From Verrucomicrobiota bacterium (GTDB lineage Bacteria > Verrucomicrobiota > Verrucomicrobiia > Opitutales > Opitutaceae): a DNA stretch of 34,474 bases. Position numbers and translations under genes: made by a program. The notes beneath the pieces are model-generated. The model ran no database searches and had not been told where the DNA came from. It saw only the letters and a program-made list of their open reading frames with translations. The stretch lies in assembly GCA_016871775.1 (NCBI GenBank), contig VHCI01000024.1, positions 1 through 34,474 of the forward strand, given 5' to 3'. Below are positions 1 through 9,207 of this stretch, piece after piece (the stretch's first letter is position 1; each line of letters opens with the position of its first letter).

Positions 1-789
1 GGGCGCGGGTTTGGGGTACTTCTGGTCGTAAGTGACGGGACCGGTCGGAATCGGCTTGAAGAGGAATTGCGAGATGTAGGGGCCGGTGAGATTGCCACGG
101 CTGCTGGCGCGGAAAAGGGTGTCTGGCACCACCGTCGATCCGTGCTTTGGTCCGCGGAAATCGCTCAGCCGAGACAGGTCCGCGCATGCGTCGAGTGCCG
201 CACTGGACGTGGCATAGTCGGCGAACGGGAGGTCGCGCAATAAGGCGTGCCAGTAGCACTCCACCATCTCGCCGGCCGTCTCAGCCGAGGTAAAGGAGGG
301 GGCCGGGCGCATCGTCAGGCCGAATGTATCACAGCCCTCCATCAGGAAGCTCCAGCCAGCCTGCGGATTAGCGAGCTTCACCGCGCCCCCTAGCGGTACG
401 GTAGCAAAGTCGGCCTCAGCGCCGGTGCTGCACGCCTGCCGCAGGGCGGCGTAGGCGGAGGGCCGGACGCGGCCCTTCGGGTCGTGGGGGAGCGCTTTGG
501 AGAAGTTCCCAGGAAAGCCAGGAAGGTTCTCGTCAGCGTTGACCGGGTGCTCGACCAGCGCGCCACCGCCCAGCAATTCCTGCGCGGCCTTGATGCGGAC
601 CTTAAGCGCGTTGCCCCGCCGGGTCTTCGGTAGGCTGCGCAGCAGGTTCTGGAACGCGATTTTCTCCGGTTGGGACGCGACGACCTTCGTCGAAACTAGC
701 GAGTTCGCGGCCACCAGAGTTCCGATGCTGCCGAGAAAGGCGCGCCTTTTCAGAGCTGCGTTCACTGAGAAGGGAGGGCTTGAGTTCAT
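1..789 (-). CDS. Vanadium-dependent haloperoxidase-like protein, Tat-exported (5' part only)
   Basis: This reading frame is open from an ATG at 789 to the left edge of the window, giving the first 263 residues. The N-terminus carries a twin-arginine signal (KRRAFLGS, about residues 13-20) and a hydrophobic stretch ending near VVASQ, so export by Tat is likely. The body matches, by recall, the N-terminal helical region of bacterial vanadium haloperoxidases of the PAP2/acid-phosphatase superfamily. It has a GRVRPSAYAAL segment, an NPQAGWSFLMEG segment, an AGEMVECYWHALLRDLPFADY-like segment and GPYISQFLFKPIP. The vanadate-binding PAP2 residues lie in the C-terminal half, outside the window, so catalysis cannot be judged. 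An in-frame GTG at 834 is an alternative start, and no clear Shine-Dalgarno precedes either. The 208 bases between this gene and the aldo/keto reductase hold nothing else I recognise. Confidence 0.75.
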   Translation of the reverse strand, partial: MNSSPPFSVNAALKRRAFLGSIGTLVAANSLVSTKVVASQPEKIAFQNLLRSLPKTRRGNALKVRIKAAQELLGGGALVEHPVNADENLPGFPGNFSKALPHDPKGRVRPSAYAALRQACSTGAEADFATVPLGGAVKLANPQAGWSFLMEGCDTFGLTMRPAPSFTSAETAGEMVECYWHALLRDLPFADYATSSAALDACADLSRLSDFRGPKHGSTVVPDTLFRASSRGNLTGPYISQFLFKPIPTGPVTYDQKYPKPAP

Positions 790-997
790 CGGTGGGGAAG
801 ATGAGGCAGCGTTCGCGGCCGGGCGCTGCTTCACGTACGAAGCTGCGTTGTCTACCGTCGGGAGTGCGTAATGGCGGCCGCTCGTCGAGGGAAACGCCGG
901 CCGTGGGGGCCTTTGACAAGAAATTTACGAAGCCCGGGGGTCCGGTGAGAGCGGTTGCAGGATGCCTACTTAACGGAAGGATGAGCATCCGGGACGG

Positions 998-1960
998 TCA
1001 CTCCGGGTTGGCGGCGAGGAAGCGATCGATCTCCGCCCAGTCGGCGGAACCGAGGCGCAATTCGGCCGCCGGCGCCAGTTCGCGGATCTGCCCGGGCCGG
1101 CGGGCGCCGACAATCGCGGCGGTGACGGCGGGGTGACGCAGCGTCCATGCCAAAGCCACTTGTCCCGGGGTGGCGCCGTGGCGGCGGCCGATGTCGCGCA
1201 GGACGTCTACGCAGCGGAGATTGCGCGAGAACAGCGGTTCTTGGAAGTGACGGTTCTTTTCGTTGCGCCAGTCGTCGGCGGGCAGTGCCGCGAGCCGCTC
1301 GTGCGTCCACGCGCCGGTCAGCAGTCCGGACTGCATCGGGGAGTAGACCAGCGTGCCGATTCCCTCTTGTTGGCAGTGGGGCAGGATCTCGGGCTCGATA
1401 TCGCGGCGCAGAAGGGAATAGGGTGGCTGCAGGGAGCAGACGGGTGCGATCGCGGCCGCGCGGCGGAGCTGGGTAACGTTGAAGTTGGAGACGCCGATCC
1501 AGCGCACCTTGCCCTCCTGCCGCAGCTTCGCGACCTCCGCCAAGCCCTCCTCGATCTGGTCGTCCGGCTCGGGCCAGTGAATTTGGTATAAGTCGATGGT
1601 CGCAAGGCGCAGGCGCCGCAGGCTCGCCTCGCATTCGCGGCGCACGCTGTCGGCGCGTAGGCTCTTGCCGATCTCGCGTTTTTCGTTCCACACGCGTCCG
1701 CACTTGGTGAACACGTACGGCCGGTCCCGCACGCCATCTAGGGCGCGCGCGACCACCTCCTCCGAATGCCCGAGACCGTACACGGCGGCGGTGTCGATCC
1801 AGTTGATCCCAGCGTCGAGCGCTTCGTGGATCGCCGCGATGCTGTCGCGGTCGTCTTGGGTGCCCCAGCCGAACGCCCACCCTCCGCCGCCGATGGCCCA
1901 AGCGCCGAAGCCGAGCGGGGTGAGGTTCAGGTCGGAGATGCCGAGGGGACGAGTTTGCAT
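998..1960 (-). CDS. Aldo/keto reductase
   Basis: This 320-residue protein is a soluble NAD(P)H-dependent aldo/keto reductase with the usual (beta/alpha)8 fold. The catalytic tetrad is visible as Asp56 and Tyr61 (GINWIDTAAVYG), Lys86 (YVFTK) and His128 (DLYQIHWPEP). The length is normal for the family. The ATG at 1960 was chosen because homology begins there (MQTRPLGISDLNLTPLGFGAW). The frame is open for a further 50 residues upstream, but that stretch looks non-coding. It is the type often annotated IolS/YdhF-like, and the substrate cannot be read from sequence. It is transcribed divergently from the permease at 2060 across about 99 bases, which probably hold both promoters. Confidence 0.93.
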   Translation of the reverse strand: MQTRPLGISDLNLTPLGFGAWAIGGGGWAFGWGTQDDRDSIAAIHEALDAGINWIDTAAVYGLGHSEEVVARALDGVRDRPYVFTKCGRVWNEKREIGKSLRADSVRRECEASLRRLRLATIDLYQIHWPEPDDQIEEGLAEVAKLRQEGKVRWIGVSNFNVTQLRRAAAIAPVCSLQPPYSLLRRDIEPEILPHCQQEGIGTLVYSPMQSGLLTGAWTHERLAALPADDWRNEKNRHFQEPLFSRNLRCVDVLRDIGRRHGATPGQVALAWTLRHPAVTAAIVGARRPGQIRELAPAAELRLGSADWAEIDRFLAANPE

Positions 1961-2059
1961 CCTGGCAGTGAGGTGGCGCCTCGGGGCGGCGCCAACGCCA
2001 ATTGTGTCGGCCCGGAATTGGCCTTGAGCCCGGGGCCGCTGGCGGCAGGGTGCCGGTCG

Positions 2060-3397
2060 ATGGACCCCGCCCCGCCCACCGTCCCGGACCCGAGTCGCCT
2101 GCCCCGTCAACTGGGCGTCTGGAATGGGGCGCTGCTGCTCGTCACTTACACGATTGGCGTGGGCATTTTGCAGTCCCCTGGAGTGGTGCTGCGCAACACG
2201 GCTTCGGTCGCGCTGGCTTATACGGCCTGGCTGGTTGGCGCGGTGGTGGCGGTCTGTGGGGCGCTCGTGATGGCGGAACTAGCGGCGCGGACCCCGCGGT
2301 CAGGCGGGACCACGGTGTTCCTGCGGGAAGCCTACGGTCCGCGCGCGGCCTTCGTCTATGGTTGGACCGCGCTGTTCCTCGCCCCGCTTGCGACCGCGGC
2401 GATCACACTGGTCAGCATGCGGAACCTAGGGGTGATTTTGGGCTGGTCGTCCGGGGTGCAGACCGCGGTGGGCGTGTCCTGGGTGGGCGGCATTACGGTG
2501 CTGGCGATGCGTTCCGGGCGGGTGCTCGCGCGGATTGTCGGCGGCGTGGGAATCTTTAAGGTTATCGCCCTGGCCACGGTGGTTGTGCTCTGCTTCGCGG
2601 GCGACGGTGTCGCGGCCCCGGCTGCCGCGACAACCGCGCTGCCGGAGCCTGACTCGCTCTGGGTGGGCTTCGGCCTAGCGGTGGTGGCGACGATGTTCGC
2701 GTATGACGGTTGGGATGGCCTCGCGCTGGTAGCCGGAGAGGTCCGGGATCCGGGGCGCAACCTGCCGCGCGCCACGCTGCTCGGGATGGGCATCATCCTC
2801 GCGGTCTACCTCGCGGTGAACACCGGCTTCCTCCACGTGTTGTCCCCGGCTCAAGTGGCGACGAACCCCGCCTTGGCCGCGACGGCGATGGAGCGCGTGC
2901 TCGGGGCCGAGGCCAGCCGGGTGGTCACGGTCTTCGTCGCCTGCAGCGCCGCGAGCACGGTGTTCAGTTCAATGCTCTGTAACCCCCGGATCTTCTTCGC
3001 GCTCGCGGAGGAGGGGCAGTTCTTTCGCGTCGCGGCGCGCGTGCACCCGGCTTGGGCCACCCCTTGGGTCGCGACACTGGCGTACGGGGGGGTGACGGTG
3101 ACGTACATCGCCTCGGGTGGCGGCTTCGAGACCCTTACGCGCTTTATGATCCTCGGCTTCCTGCCGATCTACGGCCTGGTTGCGTTCGCGGCGATCCTGG
3201 CCCGCCGCCGCGGACGTCTTGCGGTGTTCGCGATGCCCCTCTATCCCTGGCCGGTGATCCTGATGCTGGTCTACGTCGTCGCGGGTCTGGCGAGTGGGTT
3301 CGCCGGCGACGCCACCGCGGCGGCCGGAGGGCTCTGCCTGATGGCTGCCGGGGTGGGGGTGCACGCGCTCTGGTCGCGCACCCGCGGAACGCATTAG
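2060..3397 (+). CDS. APC-superfamily amino acid permease
   Basis: This 445-residue membrane protein has about twelve hydrophobic segments. The first contains the APC-family glycine-rich unwound helix motif (YTIGVGILQSPG), and the middle holds FAYDGWDGLALVAGEVRDPGRNLPRA, the conserved segment of amino-acid/polyamine/organocation permeases. It should act in the inner membrane as a proton- or sodium-coupled amino acid transporter or exchanger. The substrate is not evident. The ATG at 2060 (MDPAPPTVPDPSRL) fits the normal short cytoplasmic N-terminus. Longer in-frame starts would run antisense through the divergent reductase. It is followed 59 bases later by the M48 peptidase on the same strand. 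Confidence 0.9.
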   Translation: MDPAPPTVPDPSRLPRQLGVWNGALLLVTYTIGVGILQSPGVVLRNTASVALAYTAWLVGAVVAVCGALVMAELAARTPRSGGTTVFLREAYGPRAAFVYGWTALFLAPLATAAITLVSMRNLGVILGWSSGVQTAVGVSWVGGITVLAMRSGRVLARIVGGVGIFKVIALATVVVLCFAGDGVAAPAAATTALPEPDSLWVGFGLAVVATMFAYDGWDGLALVAGEVRDPGRNLPRATLLGMGIILAVYLAVNTGFLHVLSPAQVATNPALAATAMERVLGAEASRVVTVFVACSAASTVFSSMLCNPRIFFALAEEGQFFRVAARVHPAWATPWVATLAYGGVTVTYIASGGGFETLTRFMILGFLPIYGLVAFAAILARRRGRLAVFAMPLYPWPVILMLVYVVAGLASGFAGDATAAAGGLCLMAAGVGVHALWSRTRGTH

Positions 3398-3456
3398 GCG
3401 TAGGCTGATTTGCGCCGCTGCTGCCTCCCGCCACGGTTCAGGTCGGATCAAACCCT

Positions 3457-4278
3457 ATGAACCCGCTCCTCAGCCTCCCGCTCCTCGCCGGTCTGCTGCT
3501 GCTCTCCGGCTGCTACACCAATCCCGTCACGGGCCGTCGGTCGCTGGTCCTGCTCTCCGAGGGCCGGGAGGCGCAGTTGGGCTCCGAGTCGTTCCAGCAG
3601 ATCCGCCGGAAGGAGAAGGTAGCCACCGATCCGGGCGCCAACGCGCGGGTCCAGCGGGTGGGGCAGAGAATCGCCGCCGTGGTGGGCGAGGCGCTGCCGG
3701 CTGCCCGCTGGGAGTTCGTGGTCTTTGAGTCGAAGGAACTCAACGCGTTCGCGCTCCCGGGCGGGAAAGTCGGAGTGTACACGGGGCTGCTGGAGCTGGC
3801 CGAGAGCGACGCGGAACTGGCGACGGTGATGGGACACGAGATCGGGCACGTGGTGGCGCGCCACGGCGCCGAGCGGATGTCCGAGGCGATGGTGATCGCC
3901 GGGGTCGGCATCGCCGGCTCGCTCGCGGTGGAAGCGAATAGCAATGACCCGCGGATGCGCGACCTCTTCGCCTTGGCGTACGGGGGCGGTACCACGCTGC
4001 TGCGGGTGCTCCCGCACTCTCGGGCCAACGAGGGCGAGGCCGACCGGATGGGAATGCTCTTCGCTGCGCGGGCGGGTTACGACCCGCGAGGAGCGGTATC
4101 CTTCTGGCGCAAGATGGCGGCGCGCAAGCAGGCGTCCGCCCCGGGGCCGCGGACGCCCACCTTCCTTTCCACGCACCCCGCCGACGAACGCCGCATCGCG
4201 GACCTGGAGGCCTTTCTCCCCGCCGTGCTCCCGGTCTGGGAGCAGGCACTCGGTGCCCGGCGGGCGGACGCCGACTGA
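3457..4278 (+). CDS. M48-family zinc metallopeptidase, lipoprotein
   Basis: This 273-residue protein starts with a lipoprotein signal peptide with lipobox LSGC (Cys19), followed by the YTNPVTGRRSLVLLS block common in secreted M48 peptidases. The zinc site is HEIGH at residues 127-131, and the third ligand is expected from the glutamates in NEGEADRMG (about 192-194). The length and order resemble periplasmic outer-membrane-associated proteases such as LoiP/YggG. It lacks the TPR tail of BepA. Family members trim or degrade misfolded envelope proteins, and that role is assumed here. The gene lies downstream of the permease on the same strand and may be cotranscribed with it. Confidence 0.92.
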   Translation: MNPLLSLPLLAGLLLLSGCYTNPVTGRRSLVLLSEGREAQLGSESFQQIRRKEKVATDPGANARVQRVGQRIAAVVGEALPAARWEFVVFESKELNAFALPGGKVGVYTGLLELAESDAELATVMGHEIGHVVARHGAERMSEAMVIAGVGIAGSLAVEANSNDPRMRDLFALAYGGGTTLLRVLPHSRANEGEADRMGMLFAARAGYDPRGAVSFWRKMAARKQASAPGPRTPTFLSTHPADERRIADLEAFLPAVLPVWEQALGARRADAD

Positions 4279-4287
4279 GCGGCTGCC

Positions 4288-4915
4288 CTAGTGCCAAACC
4301 GGGCTTGGCTCCGCTTTTTCAGCGTGGCGCTCGGCGATCAGGCGGCTGAGCCGAGCGAGGTAGAGGGGCTTCGGCAGCTAGGCGGAAGAGATCTCGGGTC
4401 CGGTGTCCTCAACGCGCAGACAAAGCCGTCCGCGGCCGCCGTTGCGCTGCGGCCTCTCTGAAGACATCTGGACCGATTCGGGGGCCGTGGCCGTGAACTT
4501 GACGGCGTTGTCCAGCAGCGTCCTGAGAATGCGGCGGTAACCGGCCTCGTCACCTTCGAGCTCAAGCGGCGCGTAGAATTGCGTCTCGAAGCGCAGTTCG
4601 AGGAGCTTGGACTCCGCGGCTCCCGCGGCCCCGCTGAGAGCGTGGTGCGCTGATTCCAAGGGGCAGAACGGGGCCCGGCGGGGCCCGAGGCGGCGGCCCT
4701 CAAAGCGGATGAAATCAAGCGGGTCGTCGATCAGCGCGGCGAGGCACGCTTCCTCCCGCGCGCAGCGCTGGGCTAGGTTTTACACCCCCGCCGGCTAACT
4801 GGCCTATCCCAACGCGCGCGGCAGGCCGCCGACTGCGGTGATGGGTTGCAGAGCTCGCGGCTGAAGAGGGAAAGGAATTTCGGCCTGTGCGGGCGGCGCT
4901 GGCGGCGGTGGCGCG
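4288..4915 (-). pseudogene. Decayed hybrid histidine kinase (HisKA-HATPase-receiver remnant)
   Basis: Read on the minus strand, this stretch still spells out a hybrid sensor kinase. Around 4843-4880 the H-box reads KFLSLFSRELCNP, with Arg (4857-4859) where the phospho-accepting His belongs. The Pro codon then has only two bases (4843-4844), so the frame shifts. It resumes as ITAVGGL, passes three stops and reaches LAALIDDPLDFIRFEGRRLG, the end of the HisKA hairpin. The spacing from ITAV to LIDD is what an intact kinase would have. The HATPase N-box (RILRTLLDNAVKFT) and G1 box (LRVEDTGPEIS) follow. A stop at 4378-4380 is then followed in the same frame by LPKPLYLARLSRLIAE, which looks like the Lys-Pro end of a receiver domain. 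About 150 residues are therefore missing. No functional product is expected. The remaining bases of 4279-5007 hold nothing recognisable beyond possible further kinase debris. Confidence 0.82.
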
Positions 4916-5007
4916 GGACTTCTCCAGCCCCCGGCGGGGCCGGTCGCGGGGAGACTACGTAGCGGCTAACTCGGGGCCGCGAACTCCCAAAAAACGGCCT
5001 GGCATCC

Positions 5008-5265
5008 TCAATCCGGATCGCCTGCCTCGCCGGAATCGGCGAAGGGATTCCCCACGTACTCGACCCCGAAGAAGTCGTCCGCCTCCAGCAACGCGAGGGT
5101 CCAGTCCGCGACTTGGGCACGCTCGGTGGCCCCCAGCGCGGGGTGTTCCACCTCGATCTCTGCCAGCAGCAGACGTTTCGCCCCGTTCCGGTCTGGGACG
5201 GGGCGCAGCAAGTCTCCGGCGCGCTGTGCCAGGTCCTGGGCCAGCAGTCGCAGATCGAAAATCAT
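5008..5265 (-). CDS. Small acidic hypothetical protein translationally coupled to alaS
   Basis: This 85-residue frame starts with an ATG (5265-5263) that overlaps the alaS TGA in an ATGA arrangement, a typical sign of translational coupling. It has no signal peptide or membrane segment. It is acidic, with about 17 Asp/Glu against 7 Lys/Arg, and its tail is FFGVEYVGNPFADSG. I do not recognise a family. The overlap, the lack of a competing frame and the open frame up to a natural stop argue that it is real. Its position at the end of a gene train carrying alaS suggests a housekeeping accessory, but this is only context. A run of T on the minus strand (4995-4990) follows the stop, without a convincing hairpin. 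Confidence 0.6.
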   Translation of the reverse strand: MIFDLRLLAQDLAQRAGDLLRPVPDRNGAKRLLLAEIEVEHPALGATERAQVADWTLALLEADDFFGVEYVGNPFADSGEAGDPD

Positions 5266-7976
5266 ACCCCGGTCCCGGCCAGGACCTCGGCCAGTCTGGC
5301 GGCGTCCTTGCCGCCGCCCATCGCGAAGTCAGGTTTGCCGCCGCCCTTACCGCCGATCCGCGTGGACAGCTGCGCGATGATCTTGCCGGCCTGATGGCCA
5401 GCGGCGATCGCGCGGGGCGAGCAGTAGGCGACGAGGCTGGCCTTGTCGTCGAGGATGGCGCCGAGTTGCACCACGCCTTCCCCGACGAGCCCGAGGACCT
5501 GGGAGCCCAGCGCCCGCAGCGCCTCTGGGCTTTCGGCCGGTACCACTGCCGAGACGTGGCGCAGGCCGTCGCGCTCCACGGCGCGTCCGGCCAGCTCCGC
5601 CGCGAGGGCTGCCGTGGCCCGCTGCTCGTGCGCGCGCAGTCGCTTTTCGAGCTCGCGCTGGTGGGCAAGCAGGGAATCGAGCTTCTGTGCGACGTCGTGC
5701 GTGCCTGCTTTCAGGCGGGCGTTGACGGCGCCGAGCGCCGCCTCGCGGGCCGCCAGCAGGTCCAGCGCCGGGGAGCCGGCCACCGCCTCGATGCGCCGGG
5801 TACCGGCCGCGATCGCCATCTCTGCCACGACCTTGATCAGGCCGATCTCACCAGTGGCGGCAATGTGGGTGCCGCCGCAGAGCTCGCGGCTGTAGCCGCC
5901 GATGTCCACCACGCGGACGACCTTCCCGTACTTTTCCCCGAAGAAGGCGAGCGTCCCCTCGGGCTTGCGGTCAAAGTCGGTCTCGTAGGATTCGACCTTC
6001 GCGTTCTCGATCACGCGCTCATTGACCAGCCGTTCGACCTCGCGCAGCTGCTCCGGGGTCAGCGCCTCGAAGTGGGAAAAGTCGAACCGCATCCGGTCCG
6101 GCGTCTTGGAGGTGCCAGCCTGCCGGACATGAGTGCCGATCGTGCGCCGTAGCGCCCAGTGGATCAGGTGCGCCGCCGAGTGGTGCCGGCTGATCGCGCG
6201 CCGGCGCGCCGAGTCGACCACGAGTTCCACCTCCGCCCCAGGACTCAGGGCGGCGGCGGCCTTGGCGGGCACCTTGTGCAGGTGGCGACCAGCCTTGTCC
6301 TTCACGCAGTCGGAGACCGGGATGACGGTGCCGGCGATGGTGAGCGTGCCCGCGTCCCCGGTCTGTCCGCCCATCTCGGCGTAGAAGGGGGTGCAGTCAC
6401 ACGCGATAAACGCATCGTCGCCAAAGCGGATTGCCTCCAGCACCCGCGCGTTTTCCTGCAGTGAGGTGTAGCCGGTGAACCGGGTTGGAGCGGCCGCGGG
6501 GGCGTCGGCACCCTCGGTTGCGGCGACGATCACTTCGCGACGGTGCGCGGCCCGGCCGCGCTCGCGCTGGCGGTTCATCTCGGCTTCAAATCCGTCGACG
6601 TCGACGCTGAGCCCGCGTTCCGTCGCGAGCAGCTGGGTCATATCCAGTGGGAAGCCGTAGGTGTCGTAGAGCACGAACGCCTCGTGCCCGGGAAACACCT
6701 GGCCCGCGGTCTGGGCGGCGGCGTCTTGGAAGCGCCCGAGGCCCTTGTCCAGCGTGCGGCCGAAGCTGTCCTCCTCAGCCCGGATGACCCGGCGGACGAT
6801 TTCCTGTTGCTGGGTCAGCTCCGGGAAGACGGTCCCGAGGGAGGTCACGACCGGGGCGACGAGCTGTTCGAAGAAGCCGCCCGTAAGGCCCAGCTTGCGG
6901 CCGTAGAGGATGCCGCGGCGGAGGATGCGGCGGATGACGTAGTTGCGGCCCTCGTTGCCGGGCAAAATGCCATCGGCGATGGCGCAGCTGACGCAGCGCG
7001 CGTGGTCGGCGAGCACGCGGAACGCGACGTCGGTGCGCTCCTGCTCGGTCAGGCCCTCGCGCGCGGCGGGCACGGTGCCCTGGTAGGTGCGGCCGGACAA
7101 AGCGGCCACCTTAGCGAGCAGCGGGGCGAAGACGTCGGCCGCGTAGTTGGAGGGATCGCGGCTGAAATCGCGGAAGCCGCCCGTGGTGGCGTGGATTCCG
7201 GCGACGCGCTCGAAGCCCATCCCGGTGTCGACGTGCTTGGCCGCGAGCGGCGAGAAGGTGCCGTCCGCGTTGGCGTTGAACTGGATGAAAACGTGGTTCC
7301 AAATCTCGATGCAGCGAGGGCTGCCTGCATTCACGAGTCGGCGTCCGGGGGCCTCCTCGTCCGCGGGTAAGAGGTTAAAGTGGATCTCAGAGCAGGGGCC
7401 GCAGGGCCCGGTGTCGCCCATCATCCAGAAATTGTCTTTCTTGTTGCCGTTGACGATGTGGACGGCCGGGTTGAGGCCCTCGCGGCGGAAGATCGCGGCC
7501 CAGATGTCGTGCGCCTCCTGGTCGAAGTCGGCTGGGTCGCCCTTGGCCTTGTCCGGCGCGTAGACGGTGGCGAACAGGCGCTTCGGCGGGATCCCCCACA
7601 CGCGGGTGAGCAGCTCCCAGCCCCACTCGATCGACTCGTGCTTGAAGTAATCGCCGAAGGACCAGTTCCCTAGCATCTCGAACATCGTGTGGTGGTACGT
7701 GTCGAAGCCAACGTCCTCGAGGTCGTTGTGCTTCCCGCCCGCGCGGATGCACTTCTGGGTGTCGGCGGCGCGGGTGTCGCGGCCGGGGCGCACGCCCGCC
7801 CAGCGGGAGACGTCCGGCGCCCGGTCCCCGAGGAAGATGGGCACGAACTGGTTCATCCCCGCATTAGTGAAGAGGAGCCCCGGGGAGTCCGGGAGCAGCG
7901 GTGACGACGGGACGATCGTGTGCGCCTGGCGCGCGAAGAAATCGAGGAAGCTCAGGCGGATCTCGGCGGAAGTCAT
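5262..7976 (-). CDS. alaS: Alanine--tRNA ligase
   Basis: AlaRS charges tRNA-Ala in the cytoplasm. The 904-residue product has every expected part in order. The class II motif 1 region comes first (LLFTNAGMNQFVPIFLG), then FDTYHHTMFEMLGNWSFGDYF and motif 3 (GMGFERVAG). The editing domain has HSAAH and the zinc ligands of ELCGGTHIAATGEIG. The C-Ala domain is glycine-rich (GGKGGGKPDFAMGGGKD). The start is set at 7976 (MTSAEIRLSFLDFF) because homology begins there. An in-frame ATG 63 bases upstream would extend into the end of leuB. Length is slightly above the usual 870-880. The gene begins 37 bases after leuB and ends in a 4-base overlap with the small downstream gene. Confidence 0.98.
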   Translation of the reverse strand: MTSAEIRLSFLDFFARQAHTIVPSSPLLPDSPGLLFTNAGMNQFVPIFLGDRAPDVSRWAGVRPGRDTRAADTQKCIRAGGKHNDLEDVGFDTYHHTMFEMLGNWSFGDYFKHESIEWGWELLTRVWGIPPKRLFATVYAPDKAKGDPADFDQEAHDIWAAIFRREGLNPAVHIVNGNKKDNFWMMGDTGPCGPCSEIHFNLLPADEEAPGRRLVNAGSPRCIEIWNHVFIQFNANADGTFSPLAAKHVDTGMGFERVAGIHATTGGFRDFSRDPSNYAADVFAPLLAKVAALSGRTYQGTVPAAREGLTEQERTDVAFRVLADHARCVSCAIADGILPGNEGRNYVIRRILRRGILYGRKLGLTGGFFEQLVAPVVTSLGTVFPELTQQQEIVRRVIRAEEDSFGRTLDKGLGRFQDAAAQTAGQVFPGHEAFVLYDTYGFPLDMTQLLATERGLSVDVDGFEAEMNRQRERGRAAHRREVIVAATEGADAPAAAPTRFTGYTSLQENARVLEAIRFGDDAFIACDCTPFYAEMGGQTGDAGTLTIAGTVIPVSDCVKDKAGRHLHKVPAKAAAALSPGAEVELVVDSARRRAISRHHSAAHLIHWALRRTIGTHVRQAGTSKTPDRMRFDFSHFEALTPEQLREVERLVNERVIENAKVESYETDFDRKPEGTLAFFGEKYGKVVRVVDIGGYSRELCGGTHIAATGEIGLIKVVAEMAIAAGTRRIEAVAGSPALDLLAAREAALGAVNARLKAGTHDVAQKLDSLLAHQRELEKRLRAHEQRATAALAAELAGRAVERDGLRHVSAVVPAESPEALRALGSQVLGLVGEGVVQLGAILDDKASLVAYCSPRAIAAGHQAGKIIAQLSTRIGGKGGGKPDFAMGGGKDAARLAEVLAGTGV

Positions 7977-8013
7977 AACGAGGGCGGGAGAGGTTTGGGG
8001 GGGCCGGCGCGGG

Positions 8014-9207
<1,194 letters not shown>

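Noticed and set aside
978-989. Short palindrome GGATGAGCATCC past the aldo/keto reductase stop
   Set aside because: A five-base stem with a two-base loop and no T-run is too weak to call a terminator.
1766-2059. N-terminal extension of the permease from an upstream in-frame ATG
   Set aside because: The extension would lie antisense to the divergent reductase, is not permease-like, and homology starts at the ATG at 2060.
4790-4979. Repeated CGGCTAACT at about 4792 and 4971, as a possible target-site duplication or deletion junction
   Set aside because: Only nine bases are shared, there are no mobile-element genes or terminal repeats, and chance occurrence is plausible.
4887-6152. A 421-codon plus-strand open frame across the alaS 3' end
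   Set aside because: It is antisense to alaS and its small neighbour and starts inside the kinase pseudogene. The protein is Arg/Pro-rich without domains.
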